Shown here piece by piece: positions 43,967 to 52,583 of a stretch of DNA of 64,000 bases. Below the pieces are notes generated by a model. It did no database searches. It had not been told where the DNA came from and worked only from the letters and a program-made list of their open reading frames with translations. The DNA lies in contig NZ_JAMKMS010000002.1 of assembly GCF_023634655.1 (NCBI RefSeq), forward strand, positions 353,965-417,964. The letters run 5' to 3'. This stretch comes from Vibrio methylphosphonaticus (lineage in GTDB: Bacteria > Pseudomonadota > Gammaproteobacteria > Enterobacterales > Vibrionaceae). Position numbers and translations under genes: made by a program. Every line of letters starts with the position of its first letter. The first letter of the stretch is position 1.

Positions 43967-44973
43967 TGTTAACGATATTAAAACCCCAAGGCCTTTCGCT
44001 TTGGTTTGCACTCATTACCGCTTTGATCATGGCATTCAATCTGTCGCTTATCGCGTGGTCGAGCTTCGACCTATCGATGACAACGCTTTGGAACTTTTGG
44101 TTCCACTTCGATGAACTTAGCATGGAGCATCAAATCATCGCGACACTAAGAATGCCCAGAGCATTATGCGGTGCCGTAATTGGAGCCAACTTAGCGGTTG
44201 CAGGGACTCTCATGCAGGGGCTTACACGTAATCCGTTAGCCTCGCCATCGGTTCTGGCCATCAATGCGGGTGCATCTTTGTGTATTGTCATTGGGAGTAT
44301 TGGTCTTATTACCCTGCCAATACCAACGATGCTATTGGGCGCGATTGGCAGTATGTTAAGTGGCTTAATCGTTATTTTTTTGGGTGGCTTCTTTGACCAT
44401 CGCCTACACCCTTTAAAGCTGGTTTTAGCGGGTATTGCTGTTAATGCATTACTGCTGGGATTAACACGGGCCTCTATTATCTTGGCTGATGACATGGCGT
44501 ACAGCATCCAATCTTGGTTGATCGGCTCGATCAGTAACCTCGACTGGGCCATATTCACTCAAATGATGCCGATGAGTTTCGCCGCGCTTGTTCTCTCTTG
44601 GTTGCTAGCACACCAACTCAACCTACTTTCACTTGGGCACGATGTGGCAACCAACTTGGGCGTTAACACGAGTGTCATACGTTTGCTTGCTTGTTTCGCG
44701 ATTGTCATTTTGACCAGCGTCAGCGTTGCGACAGCAGGCCCTATCGGCTTTGTCGGTTTACTGGTTCCACACATTGCGAAAAAGCTCGTTGGACAAAGTT
44801 ATCGGCTGATCATCCCAGCGAGCGCGTGTATTGGTGCACTGCTGATGACACTCGCCGACATGCTCTCTAGAGCGATGGCTTTTCCTACTGAAACGCCTGT
44901 GGGCGTTGTCACTGCACTTATCGGCACGCCATTTTTCATTTTGCTATCTATTCGAGGTCGCTTGAACTCATGA
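43966..44973 (+). CDS. fecC: Fe(3+)-dicitrate ABC transporter permease FecC
   Basis: This 335-residue FecCD-family permease has LRMPRALCGAVIGANLAVAG, LMQGLTRNPLASPSVLAINA and GPIGFVGLLVPHIAKKLVGQ, and ends with the family's TPVGVVTALIGTPFFILL. It has about nine or ten helices. Its ATG overlaps the fecB stop by one base, and its stop overlaps the fecD start. It pairs with FecD to form the channel. Confidence 0.92.
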   Translation: MLTILKPQGLSLWFALITALIMAFNLSLIAWSSFDLSMTTLWNFWFHFDELSMEHQIIATLRMPRALCGAVIGANLAVAGTLMQGLTRNPLASPSVLAINAGASLCIVIGSIGLITLPIPTMLLGAIGSMLSGLIVIFLGGFFDHRLHPLKLVLAGIAVNALLLGLTRASIILADDMAYSIQSWLIGSISNLDWAIFTQMMPMSFAALVLSWLLAHQLNLLSLGHDVATNLGVNTSVIRLLACFAIVILTSVSVATAGPIGFVGLLVPHIAKKLVGQSYRLIIPASACIGALLMTLADMLSRAMAFPTETPVGVVTALIGTPFFILLSIRGRLNS

Positions 44974-45959
44974 GTGTCGCACTTCACCGCACAAAATATG
45001 CTCCTTGGCTAACGATCACAGTGGTTATATTACTGACTAGCATCATGAGTTTGATGGTTGGCGTCGCCGATTTATCTTTACCTGATGTTGTCCAGGCCGT
45101 ACTGCATGGCGGTGATTACGATTTTGTTGTCAATCACTACCGGCTACCTCGCTTATTTCTTGCTATTGGTGTTGGCGCAGGTCTTGGGCTATCTGGCGCA
45201 TTGGTTCAGGGGGTAATTCGTAACCCTCTCGCCTCTCCGGATCTTATTGGTATCAGCGCTGGTGCAGGTTTTGTCGCCACTTTAGTGCTAACAATCTCCC
45301 CAGATGCTCCCTTATATGTCCTTCCGCTTGCCGCGATGATTGGTGGAATGGCAACTGGTATATCGCTGCTCATTATCACCAAATCCACCAATCTTACTCC
45401 TGCGAGAATGGCACTCGTTGGCATTGCCATTAGCGCCTTTCTTGCGAGCGGCATTGATTACTTACTCGTGGTGCACCCAATCGAAATCAACACCGCGATG
45501 GTGTGGTTAACCGGTAGCTTATGGGGAAGAGATTGGGAGCAGGTCCCGATAATTTGGATAACATTAGCGATACTGCTTCCCTTAACGTTGTGGCTCGCAT
45601 GGCGGCTCGACGTTGTTGGATTAGGCGACGAGACGGCCATCTCATTAGGCGTAGATTTAGATAGAGTTCAAAGTGTTGCCCTGCTTTGTGCCATCGCCTT
45701 AGCAAGTATCAGTGTTGCGATAGCCGGCACCATCAGCTTTGTTGGTTTACTGGCGCCCCATTTAGCCAGACTTATCTTTGGGCACCATCATAAGTCTCTG
45801 CTCGTTGGCTCAAGCTTAATAGGTGCACTCCTTGTTCTCGCCGCCGATACGATTGCTCGTGGTATTCAACCACCGATTGAACTGCCTGCGGGTGTGCTGA
45901 CGTCCATTATCGGTGCGCCGTACTTTATTTTTCTACTACAACGCTATAAGGGTTGGTAA
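44970..45959 (+). CDS. fecD: Fe(3+)-dicitrate ABC transporter permease FecD
   Basis: The 329-residue second permease subunit has YRLPRLFLAIGVGAGLGLSG, ALVQGVIRNPLASPDLIGIS, TISFVGLLAPHLARLIFGHH and a final LPAGVLTSIIGAPYFIFLL. It overlaps fecC (ATGA) and fecE (TAATG), so the four genes are tightly coupled. Confidence 0.92.
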   Translation: MSVALHRTKYAPWLTITVVILLTSIMSLMVGVADLSLPDVVQAVLHGGDYDFVVNHYRLPRLFLAIGVGAGLGLSGALVQGVIRNPLASPDLIGISAGAGFVATLVLTISPDAPLYVLPLAAMIGGMATGISLLIITKSTNLTPARMALVGIAISAFLASGIDYLLVVHPIEINTAMVWLTGSLWGRDWEQVPIIWITLAILLPLTLWLAWRLDVVGLGDETAISLGVDLDRVQSVALLCAIALASISVAIAGTISFVGLLAPHLARLIFGHHHKSLLVGSSLIGALLVLAADTIARGIQPPIELPAGVLTSIIGAPYFIFLLQRYKGW

Positions 45960-46723
45960 TGCTGTCTGTTCAACATTTGCAAGTTGCCTATGGCAACAAG
46001 GTAATTATCGACGATCTCAACCTGTCTATTCCTAAAGGCAAAATTACCGCGCTAATCGGTCCTAATGGATGCGGAAAATCCACGTTATTAAAAACCTTAG
46101 CGCGCATTAATAAAGCGAAGTCAGGAAGCGTACTTCTCGATAATGTCGCACTTGAGCACATTCCCACTAAGCAGTTAGCGCAACGGCTTTCGTTGCTGCC
46201 GCAAATCCACGCCACCCCAGAAGGGATCAATGTGCGAAAATTAGTGGCTTATGGTCGCGCGCCCTACACCTCTCATTGGGGTAAATTGACAGCAGATGAT
46301 CAACGTATTGTTGAAGAATCCATGGCTTCAACGGGTGTCACTGAACTTGCCGACACTCCAGTCGACAGCCTATCGGGTGGTCAACAGCAACGCGCGTGGA
46401 TCGCGATGATCATGGCGCAAGACACTGATATTGTGATGCTTGATGAACCCACGACTTACTTAGACCTTTCCCACCAAATTGATCTCATGAACCTAATGCA
46501 TGACATGAATCGTCGAGGGAAAACCGTCATCGTGGTACTCCACGATCTCAATCAGGCCTGCCGTTACTGTGATCACTTAGTGGTACTTGAGCACGGTAAA
46601 CTCATCGCTCAAGGCGCACCGGAGCAGGTTTTCACTGAGTCATTATTGCAGCAAGTATTTAACCTTGATGCGATGGTTATCCCAGACCCTGTTTCTCAGT
46701 CACCAATGTGCATTGCCCGGTAG
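45959..46723 (+). CDS. fecE: Fe(3+)-dicitrate ABC transporter ATP-binding protein FecE
   Basis: This 254-residue ATPase has Walker A GPNGCGKST, the Q-loop LLPQIHATPEG, signature LSGGQQQR, Walker B DIVMLDEPTTYLDL and the switch His in VVLHDLNQACRYCD. AAGGG lies upstream of the ATG that overlaps the fecD stop; a TTG two codons earlier is also in frame. It powers FecBCD import. Confidence 0.94.
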   Translation: MLSVQHLQVAYGNKVIIDDLNLSIPKGKITALIGPNGCGKSTLLKTLARINKAKSGSVLLDNVALEHIPTKQLAQRLSLLPQIHATPEGINVRKLVAYGRAPYTSHWGKLTADDQRIVEESMASTGVTELADTPVDSLSGGQQQRAWIAMIMAQDTDIVMLDEPTTYLDLSHQIDLMNLMHDMNRRGKTVIVVLHDLNQACRYCDHLVVLEHGKLIAQGAPEQVFTESLLQQVFNLDAMVIPDPVSQSPMCIAR

Positions 46724-46847
46724 CGCAAATAAGAACGTTACCCTTTTAAAGACAAGCCAAACCATCTCTAAGGAATCATTTACTGTTCTCTGGACGGTGC
46801 TCGGCTGCACGCTATTTTAATTCGATAGAGTAATACGAGTTTCTCTA

Positions 46848-49133
46848 ATGATAAAAACCAACAATTCATCCAAGCAGTATAAGGACACTATTTTGAAATC
46901 GTCTCACTCCGTTAAGGCAAGTCTATTTACCTTGTCTCTTTTAGCGTTATCAATAAACAGTGCATACGCTGAGAATGCACCGCTAAATCAAGATCAAACT
47001 AAAAATAACGCTTCTCAGCCAACAGCGGAAGACACGGAACAGGAAGCACCAAGCCAAGTCGAAAGTGAATCTAAAGCGGCTGAAACCATGGTAGTCACCG
47101 CAACTCGATATAGCCAGGATACCGACAAAATCCCAGGCTCGATTCACGTCATCTCGAATGAAGAACTCAAGCAACAGACAGCGGTAAGTGACGACTTAAC
47201 CAGTGTCATTGCTAATCTGGTTCCAGGCATGACGCCTAGTCGCCAAAAACTTTCCAATCAAGGTGAAAATTTACGAGGTAGAACGGCCCTAATCATGGTC
47301 GATGGCGTACCACAAAATAACCCACTTCGAAACGGTAACCGCTACGGTTATACCGTTGATCCTTCTATGGTAGAACGAGTTGAAGTCGTACAGGGGGCGA
47401 GCGCGGTTCAAGGCAATGGCGCGACGGGCGGTATCATCAATTACGTGACCAAAAGCGCGAAACCGGGTGATCACTGGAAGCAGACCATTGGTACACGAGT
47501 CACTTCTAATTTAAAAGATGATGGCACGGGTGGTAAGGTTTACTACAACCTGAAACAGTATGACGAAGACTACGACCTGTTCATTGGCGGTTCTTGGGAG
47601 CAACAAGGGCTTTACTATGATGGTAACGGCAACCCTATCGGCATGAATGCCATTCAAGGTGAAACTCAAGACTCAAATGCAACCAACTATTTAGCGAAAG
47701 GTGGTTATAACTTTGATGGCGGCGATCAACGAGTCAGCTTTAGTGCCAGCCGCTTTCAGCTTAAAAGCAATCAAAACTACGTACCAGTAAAAGGCGACCA
47801 CGTTAATGGCACGCCGGGCACCGTCGTGCCTGGCACACCAGATGGCGTTCCAACCTCTAACTATGCTGAGTTATACAACTTCGGCTACGACCATTACAAC
47901 TTCGCCGGCGGTGAGCTTAAGTTTCAAGCGTTTTACCAAGAGTTCGAAGCGGTTTATGGCCAAGCTTCTTGGTGGCCAACGGCTGACAAGCAAATGGATC
48001 AAGGCGCGATCGTGTCGTCAAAGAAAGGCTTCAAACTCAGTTACGTTAGAACCGATATATTGGGCCTAGACGACAGTTGGGTGGTTGGCCTAGATGGCAT
48101 GGAAGACGCCACTAAACAAAAATTGATGCAATCAGGCAAAGATGTCACACCTGATATGATGTATCAAAGTCTTGCGCCATTCGTTCAAGGTGATTTTCTT
48201 GTCTCTGACGCGCTACGTTTATCCGGTGGTGTTCGTTTAGAAAACACCAAGGTTAAAGTAGCAAACGGGCAAACCCTTTGGGGATACGGCAATGCGGGGC
48301 ACCGCCAAGTCGATATCATCGGTGGTGAGCAAAACTTTAGCCAAGCAGTATTTAATGCTGGCGCAGTTTACGACTTCACTCCATCCGTTAGCTCTTTTGT
48401 TGGCTTTAGCCAAGGTTTCGGCTTACCTGACATTGGCCGTGTATTACGTGGTAACTGGATCGGTGGACCATCAAATGCGCCGGTTGGTGGCGCACCAATT
48501 GACTTCAACACCATGCCGGCAGTGAAGCCTGTCGTGACCGACAACTATGAAATAGGCTTGAGCTACAGTGACGACAAATTGCATGTCAGCGGCAGTACTT
48601 ATATGTCTATTGCTAAAGATGGCGCGAATTTGTCATTAAACAGTGGCGGTACTTATGATGTTACTCGTCAACGTACCGATATCAAAGGTTATGAACTCAC
48701 CGCAACCTACAATGTGTTACCGACCACATCGGTTCAATCTTTGTACTCTCACGTACAAGGGCAAGTCGATAGCACAGGGAATGGCAGTGTGGATAGCGAT
48801 ATGGATCTTAAAAACTTATCTCCAGATCGACTGCTTGTTGCGGTTAACCATAGCTTTTCAGATCGCTTGAATGGACGAGTTCAGTACAACCATATGTTCT
48901 CTCGCTCTAAAGAGGCGAATGGCGCAGGCGCTGCTCAACGCTTTGAAGGCTATGGTCTAATGGATATCTCGATGTTTTATGACATGAACGGCTACGGCCG
49001 TGTGAGCTTTGCCGTTGAAAACCTACTCAACGAGCAGTACATCAATTACTTTAGCCAAATTCGCAATCACTCAAGTTACTACTTCTCGGGTCGCGGACAA
49101 ACCTTCAGTCTTGGGTATGAGCTCGACTTTTAA
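46848..49133 (+). CDS. TonB-dependent siderophore receptor (IutA-like rather than FecA)
   Basis: This 761-residue outer-membrane receptor has a signal peptide ending INSAYA-EN and a TonB box ETMVVTATR. A plug (SVIANLVPGMTPSRQ, LRGRTALIMVDGVPQ, ASAVQGNGATGGIINYVTKS) and a 22-strand-type barrel follow, ending FSLGYELDF. Segments such as FSQGFGLPDIGRVLRGN and the plug layout recall IutA-type hydroxamate receptors. It lacks the long N-terminal signalling domain of E. coli FecA. A TTG at 46893 with AAGGA seven bases upstream gives a cleaner signal peptide (MKSSHSVKASLFTLSLLALS) and may be the true start; the ATG used here has no ribosome site. It is downstream of fecE by 124 bases. The cognate chelate is not known. 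Confidence 0.88.
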   Translation: MIKTNNSSKQYKDTILKSSHSVKASLFTLSLLALSINSAYAENAPLNQDQTKNNASQPTAEDTEQEAPSQVESESKAAETMVVTATRYSQDTDKIPGSIHVISNEELKQQTAVSDDLTSVIANLVPGMTPSRQKLSNQGENLRGRTALIMVDGVPQNNPLRNGNRYGYTVDPSMVERVEVVQGASAVQGNGATGGIINYVTKSAKPGDHWKQTIGTRVTSNLKDDGTGGKVYYNLKQYDEDYDLFIGGSWEQQGLYYDGNGNPIGMNAIQGETQDSNATNYLAKGGYNFDGGDQRVSFSASRFQLKSNQNYVPVKGDHVNGTPGTVVPGTPDGVPTSNYAELYNFGYDHYNFAGGELKFQAFYQEFEAVYGQASWWPTADKQMDQGAIVSSKKGFKLSYVRTDILGLDDSWVVGLDGMEDATKQKLMQSGKDVTPDMMYQSLAPFVQGDFLVSDALRLSGGVRLENTKVKVANGQTLWGYGNAGHRQVDIIGGEQNFSQAVFNAGAVYDFTPSVSSFVGFSQGFGLPDIGRVLRGNWIGGPSNAPVGGAPIDFNTMPAVKPVVTDNYEIGLSYSDDKLHVSGSTYMSIAKDGANLSLNSGGTYDVTRQRTDIKGYELTATYNVLPTTSVQSLYSHVQGQVDSTGNGSVDSDMDLKNLSPDRLLVAVNHSFSDRLNGRVQYNHMFSRSKEANGAGAAQRFEGYGLMDISMFYDMNGYGRVSFAVENLLNEQYINYFSQIRNHSSYYFSGRGQTFSLGYELDF

Positions 49134-49171
49134 GCTTTTAAGCTTTTAAGCTTTTAAGCTTTTAAGCTTTT
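49132..49171. repeat. 8-bp microsatellite (AAGCTTTT)x5 at the receptor stop codon
   Basis: Five exact copies of AAGCTTTT begin inside the TAA stop of the receptor gene and run towards its terminator. The unit contains a self-complementary AAGCTT, so the array can fold on itself. Length change would not alter the protein. Confidence 0.95.
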
Positions 49172-49186
49172 AAGCTAGATATAATG

Positions 49187-49223
49187 AAGCCCTGACAGTT
49201 AACCCACTATCAGGGCTTTTTTT
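49187..49223 (+). terminator. Terminator of the fec-receptor operon
   Basis: AAGCCCTGA / TCAGGGCTT with a 14-base loop is followed by TTTTT. Confidence 0.88.
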
Positions 49224-49271
49224 GTCTTGCCGTTCAATGGTAACGACTCAAGCATTACCACACTCAACGCA

Positions 49272-50264
49272 CTAAATGTGTGCCAGCAACCATTGCTTCG
49301 TTTCTGCGCTAGTAAATGCACCTTCTACACTATTACGGTAGATATGGGCATAATCCTCAGCCGATAAATTAAACTGCTCAATGACCTTTTGGATCTCTTT
49401 TGTCATGGTGGTATTCGAAACGGTACGATTATCAGTGTTAATCGTCACTGGAATACCTTGCTTACGGAAAGATTCAACCGGATGTACCGCTAAGCTCTCT
49501 ACCGCTTTGGTTTGTACGTTACTGCTTGGACAGGTTTCAAGAGCAACTTGTTTGTCGTGTACCAGATCAAAAGCCGGCTGATGGGTTGCAATATGGATGC
49601 CGTGCCCCACTCGTTCAGCGCCAAGCATTGTAATGGCGTCAAATACATTTTGTCCTTCACCTTGCTCACCAGCGTGGATCGTAATGTTTAGACCTTGCTC
49701 CTTTGCGTATTGAGCAAATGGAATAAATTTCTCGCAGAAACCAGGCTCTTCACCACCCGCAAGGTCAAATGCTGCGACACCTTTGCCAAGGTATTGGGCG
49801 CCAACGTCAATCACGTCTTTAATCTCATCCGTAGGCATATGGCGTAGCAGTGATAAAATGACATTACCTTTGATACCATGCGCCGCTTCAGCACGTTTCA
49901 TCCCCGCTACCACACTACCGATAATCTCTTCTATAGATAAGCCCTGCTCACGGTGCAAAAGTGGACCAAAACGCACTTCCATATACTTAACATTTTCTAA
50001 CGCGGCATCTTCATAAACTTCAAACGCGATGCGTTCAATAGCGTCTTTGGTCTGCATGACAGAAAGTGGTAAATCAAATCGTTTTAGGTACTCAAGCAAG
50101 TTTGGGCATGTTTCCGGAGCAATCATCAGATCACGAACCACTTCTACATCTGTACTTGGTAGCGACACGCCTTGCTTCGCTGCCAATTCAATAATGGTTT
50201 CAGGTCTAACACTGCCATCTAGATGACAATGCAGATCAATTTTTGGTAATTCGTGGTAATTCAT
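49272..50264 (-). CDS. add: Adenosine deaminase
   Basis: The 330-residue enzyme has [59 protein letters not shown] and [14 protein letters not shown], with the zinc His pair, the catalytic Glu in HAGEQGEG and the two Asp of the DD/TD motif position. It deaminates adenosine and deoxyadenosine to inosine. A GTG four codons upstream (50276) is in frame, but GAGAG before the ATG favours the given start. Four 18-19-bp repeats lie about 50 bases upstream. Confidence 0.93.
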   Translation of the reverse strand: MNYHELPKIDLHCHLDGSVRPETIIELAAKQGVSLPSTDVEVVRDLMIAPETCPNLLEYLKRFDLPLSVMQTKDAIERIAFEVYEDAALENVKYMEVRFGPLLHREQGLSIEEIIGSVVAGMKRAEAAHGIKGNVILSLLRHMPTDEIKDVIDVGAQYLGKGVAAFDLAGGEEPGFCEKFIPFAQYAKEQGLNITIHAGEQGEGQNVFDAITMLGAERVGHGIHIATHQPAFDLVHDKQVALETCPSSNVQTKAVESLAVHPVESFRKQGIPVTINTDNRTVSNTTMTKEIQKVIEQFNLSAEDYAHIYRNSVEGAFTSAETKQWLLAHI

Positions 50265-50317
50265 TCTGACTCTCACTCTTCTTTTTTAAACGAGCTAATG
50301 TAAAAAGACGTACTCGC

Positions 50318-50391
50318 GTAAACCTTAGATATTTTGTAAACCTTAGATATTTCGTAAAACCTTAGGTATTTTGTAAAACCTTAGATATATC
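50318..50391. repeat. Four 18-19-bp tandem repeats upstream of add
   Basis: GTAAACCTTAGATATTTT, GTAAACCTTAGATATTTC, GTAAAACCTTAGGTATTTT and GTAAAACCTTAGATATATC are contiguous. They occupy the likely add promoter or leader. The rest of the gap to gntR holds only the gntR promoter and its palindrome. Confidence 0.93.
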
Positions 50392-50601
50392 GTTTTAGAC
50401 TTCTGCTTGTTGGCACTAATACTCTGCCATGAACGTATTTTTAATCAGTGTAGTTCATGCTTTAGCCGACAAACATACACGAATCTATAATCCCTTGCAC
50501 ACGCAAAAAACCACGCAATCGTATGCGCCACTAAAATAAAACACCGTTCATCTAGTGCAATACCTGCCATGATGCATAACCTCTTGGATTTATGACAGAT
50601 T

Positions 50602-50633
50602 CAATGGTAATGTTACATGTAACATTACCATTG
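50602..50633. promoter_or_regulatory. 32-bp perfect palindrome, probable GntR operator at gntR
   Basis: The left arm CAATGGTAATGTTACA (50602-50617) is matched exactly in reverse by TGTAACATTACCATTG (50618-50633). The centre ATGTTACATGTAACAT fits the GTTAC/GTAAC symmetry of gluconate-repressor operators. It lies 15 bases before the gntR start, so gntR is probably autoregulated. Confidence 0.8.
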
Positions 50634-50647
50634 GCTAGTGAGAGATA

Positions 50648-51652
50648 ATGACAACTGAACGAAAAGGACGCCCTACTTTACAAGATATTGCTGACCAAGT
50701 CGGTGTTACAAAGATGACGGTGTCTCGCTTTATGCGTAACCCAGAGTCAGTGGCAAAAAAAACGCGCGACAAAATCGCAATGGTCGTTGAACAAGTGGGC
50801 TACATTGAAAACCGCGCGCCTGCCATGCTCTCTAAATCTTCCAGTAAAGCGATTGGCATTCTTCTTCCTTCTCTTTCCAACCAAATCTTTGCTTCTTTTG
50901 TTCAAGGTATTGAAGCCGTCACCAAAGCGAATGGCTATGAAACACTGATTGCCCACTTTGGCTATGATGAAATAGAAGAAGAACATAAAATCGCTTCACT
51001 GCTGTCTTATCAAGTTGATGCTCTTATCCTTACCGAAAGTCATCACACTCAGCGCACACTGCAGATGATTAAAACGGCAGATATACCGGTTGTCGAGACC
51101 ATGGAACTGCCAGCAACACCTATTGATATGGCGGTAGGGTTAGACCACACGGAAGCTTCTTATCAAGCAGTTCGACAGATGATTACAAAAGGGCGGACAT
51201 CCATTGCCTATTTTGGGGCTCGCTTAGATACCCGTACTCAACTGCGCATGCAAGGCTACGATAAAGCGATGAATGAAGCGGGTCTGGAAATCAAGCATAT
51301 CCTCACTGAGTCGCACTCTAGTTTTTCGCTCGCGTCAGAACTCTTAGATATGGCATTGAAACAGCACCCAGATATCGACGGCGTATTCTGTACCAATGAC
51401 GATATAGCGATTGGTACCATTTTAACCGCGCAGCAACGCGGTATTTCGGTCCCGCAGCAACTTGCTGTCGTGGGTTATAACGCCTTGGATATTGGTCAAA
51501 CAATTCATCCTAGATTAGTCAGTGTCGACACACCGCGTTATGAAATTGGCGAAAAAAGTGCCGAACTGCTAATTGCCACTTTAAAAGGTGATGCCCCTAC
51601 ACAAAAAAGCTTTAATTTGGGCTATCGGATTACGGAAGGTAAGAGCCTGTAA
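50648..51652 (+). CDS. gntR: LacI-family gluconate repressor GntR
   Basis: The 334-residue protein has an N-terminal LacI helix-turn-helix (TLQDIADQVGVTKMTVSRFM, about 9-30), a hinge, and a periplasmic-binding-type ligand domain (about 65-334, SKAIGILLPSLSNQIFASFV). RNPESVAKKTRDKI and the overall pattern fit E. coli GntR. It should repress the gluconate genes that follow and release DNA on gluconate. GAGAG precedes the ATG, just after a 32-bp palindrome. Confidence 0.9.
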   Translation: MTTERKGRPTLQDIADQVGVTKMTVSRFMRNPESVAKKTRDKIAMVVEQVGYIENRAPAMLSKSSSKAIGILLPSLSNQIFASFVQGIEAVTKANGYETLIAHFGYDEIEEEHKIASLLSYQVDALILTESHHTQRTLQMIKTADIPVVETMELPATPIDMAVGLDHTEASYQAVRQMITKGRTSIAYFGARLDTRTQLRMQGYDKAMNEAGLEIKHILTESHSSFSLASELLDMALKQHPDIDGVFCTNDDIAIGTILTAQQRGISVPQQLAVVGYNALDIGQTIHPRLVSVDTPRYEIGEKSAELLIATLKGDAPTQKSFNLGYRITEGKSL

Positions 51653-51928
51653 CGACTACCACTTACTCTTTTCTCTCGATTTTGTTCTTACAATGAACAA
51701 ACCCTCGCACTTTATTTCCCTATTTCCAAAAAGGCGATCGGTCACTGGTCGCCCTACCTTTCAACTTAAGGCAGAAAAACAAGCCATGACAAGGCTCTGA
51801 CACAACCCTGACATTCCCTACATTGTCAGACATTTTCCTCATGGATGTTTTGGTTTCAACCCATTACATTGCACGTCATATTATTCATCCCCTTATAAAT
51901 ACCACTTTTAAGAGTAAAAGGTTTCAGA

Positions 51929-52504
51929 ATGAAAAAAGCAATCGCACTCGCACTATGTACCGTTTTTGCCTCAAGCACTTACGCCGCTGCCACCGATCCA
52001 GGTTTCTACATCGGTGGTGGTTTCGGTCTAACTGAGAGCAAAATGGACAACCTAGATGAATCTAGCTTCCCAACATTTGACGGTGAACGTGCGCTAAAAG
52101 TTTACGGTGGCTACCAGTTCAACCGCATCGTTGCTGTTGAAGCAGGTTACACGAACTACGGTAAATTCACTCACCCTGCTGCTCCTGGTTTATCAGCAAC
52201 GCCAACTGCAATCTCTGTAGCGGCAAATCTTGGTTACACGTTTGATAACGGTATTCGCCCATTCGCAACCGTGGGTCTATCGCACGTAAATATGGAATTC
52301 AAACTAAACTCTGATTCAGAAAAAGACTCAGCAACGGGTTTTCGCTACGGCGTTGGTGTTGAGTATGCTCCAAAAATGATCGATGGTCTGGCTATGCGCT
52401 TGGCTTACGAGGCAGATGCTTTTGGCGTTCAAGATCCTAGTAGCACTGTTACTAACACATTCGCTGTTGGTGGTCTCTACCTAGGTGCATCATACAAATT
52501 CTAA
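51929..52504 (+). CDS. Small OmpA-like outer-membrane beta-barrel protein
   Basis: The 191-residue protein has a signal peptide (MKKAIALALCTVFASSTYAA), eight predicted amphipathic strands (GFYIGGGFGLTESKMD, KVYGGYQFNRIVAVEAGYTN, ISVAANLGYTFDNGIRPFAT, GLYLGASYKF) and the C-terminal Phe required for BAM assembly. It belongs to the OmpA-like/OmpW-type small barrel class. It has no peptidoglycan-binding domain. It lies inside the gluconate region, but nothing links it to gluconate; it has its own terminator. Confidence 0.86.
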   Translation: MKKAIALALCTVFASSTYAAATDPGFYIGGGFGLTESKMDNLDESSFPTFDGERALKVYGGYQFNRIVAVEAGYTNYGKFTHPAAPGLSATPTAISVAANLGYTFDNGIRPFATVGLSHVNMEFKLNSDSEKDSATGFRYGVGVEYAPKMIDGLAMRLAYEADAFGVQDPSSTVTNTFAVGGLYLGASYKF

Positions 52505-52530
52505 AGGCATCTGCCCTTTAGACGCTAAAT

Positions 52531-52562
52531 AAAAAGGCCGCTGACTAGTCAGCGGCCTTTTT
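52531..52562. terminator. Strong bidirectional terminator
   Basis: The stem AAAAAGGCCGCTGAC / GTCAGCGGCCTTTTT is perfectly symmetrical, with T runs in both directions. It serves the convergent barrel protein and yaiL. Confidence 0.95.
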
Positions 52563-52583
52563 ATTTTTCAATCGCACTGTGGA

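Noticed and set aside
46848..49133. Naming the receptor FecA because it follows fecBCDE
   Set aside because: It lacks the FecA signalling domain and adjacent fecIR genes, and its plug and barrel segments look closer to IutA-type receptors.
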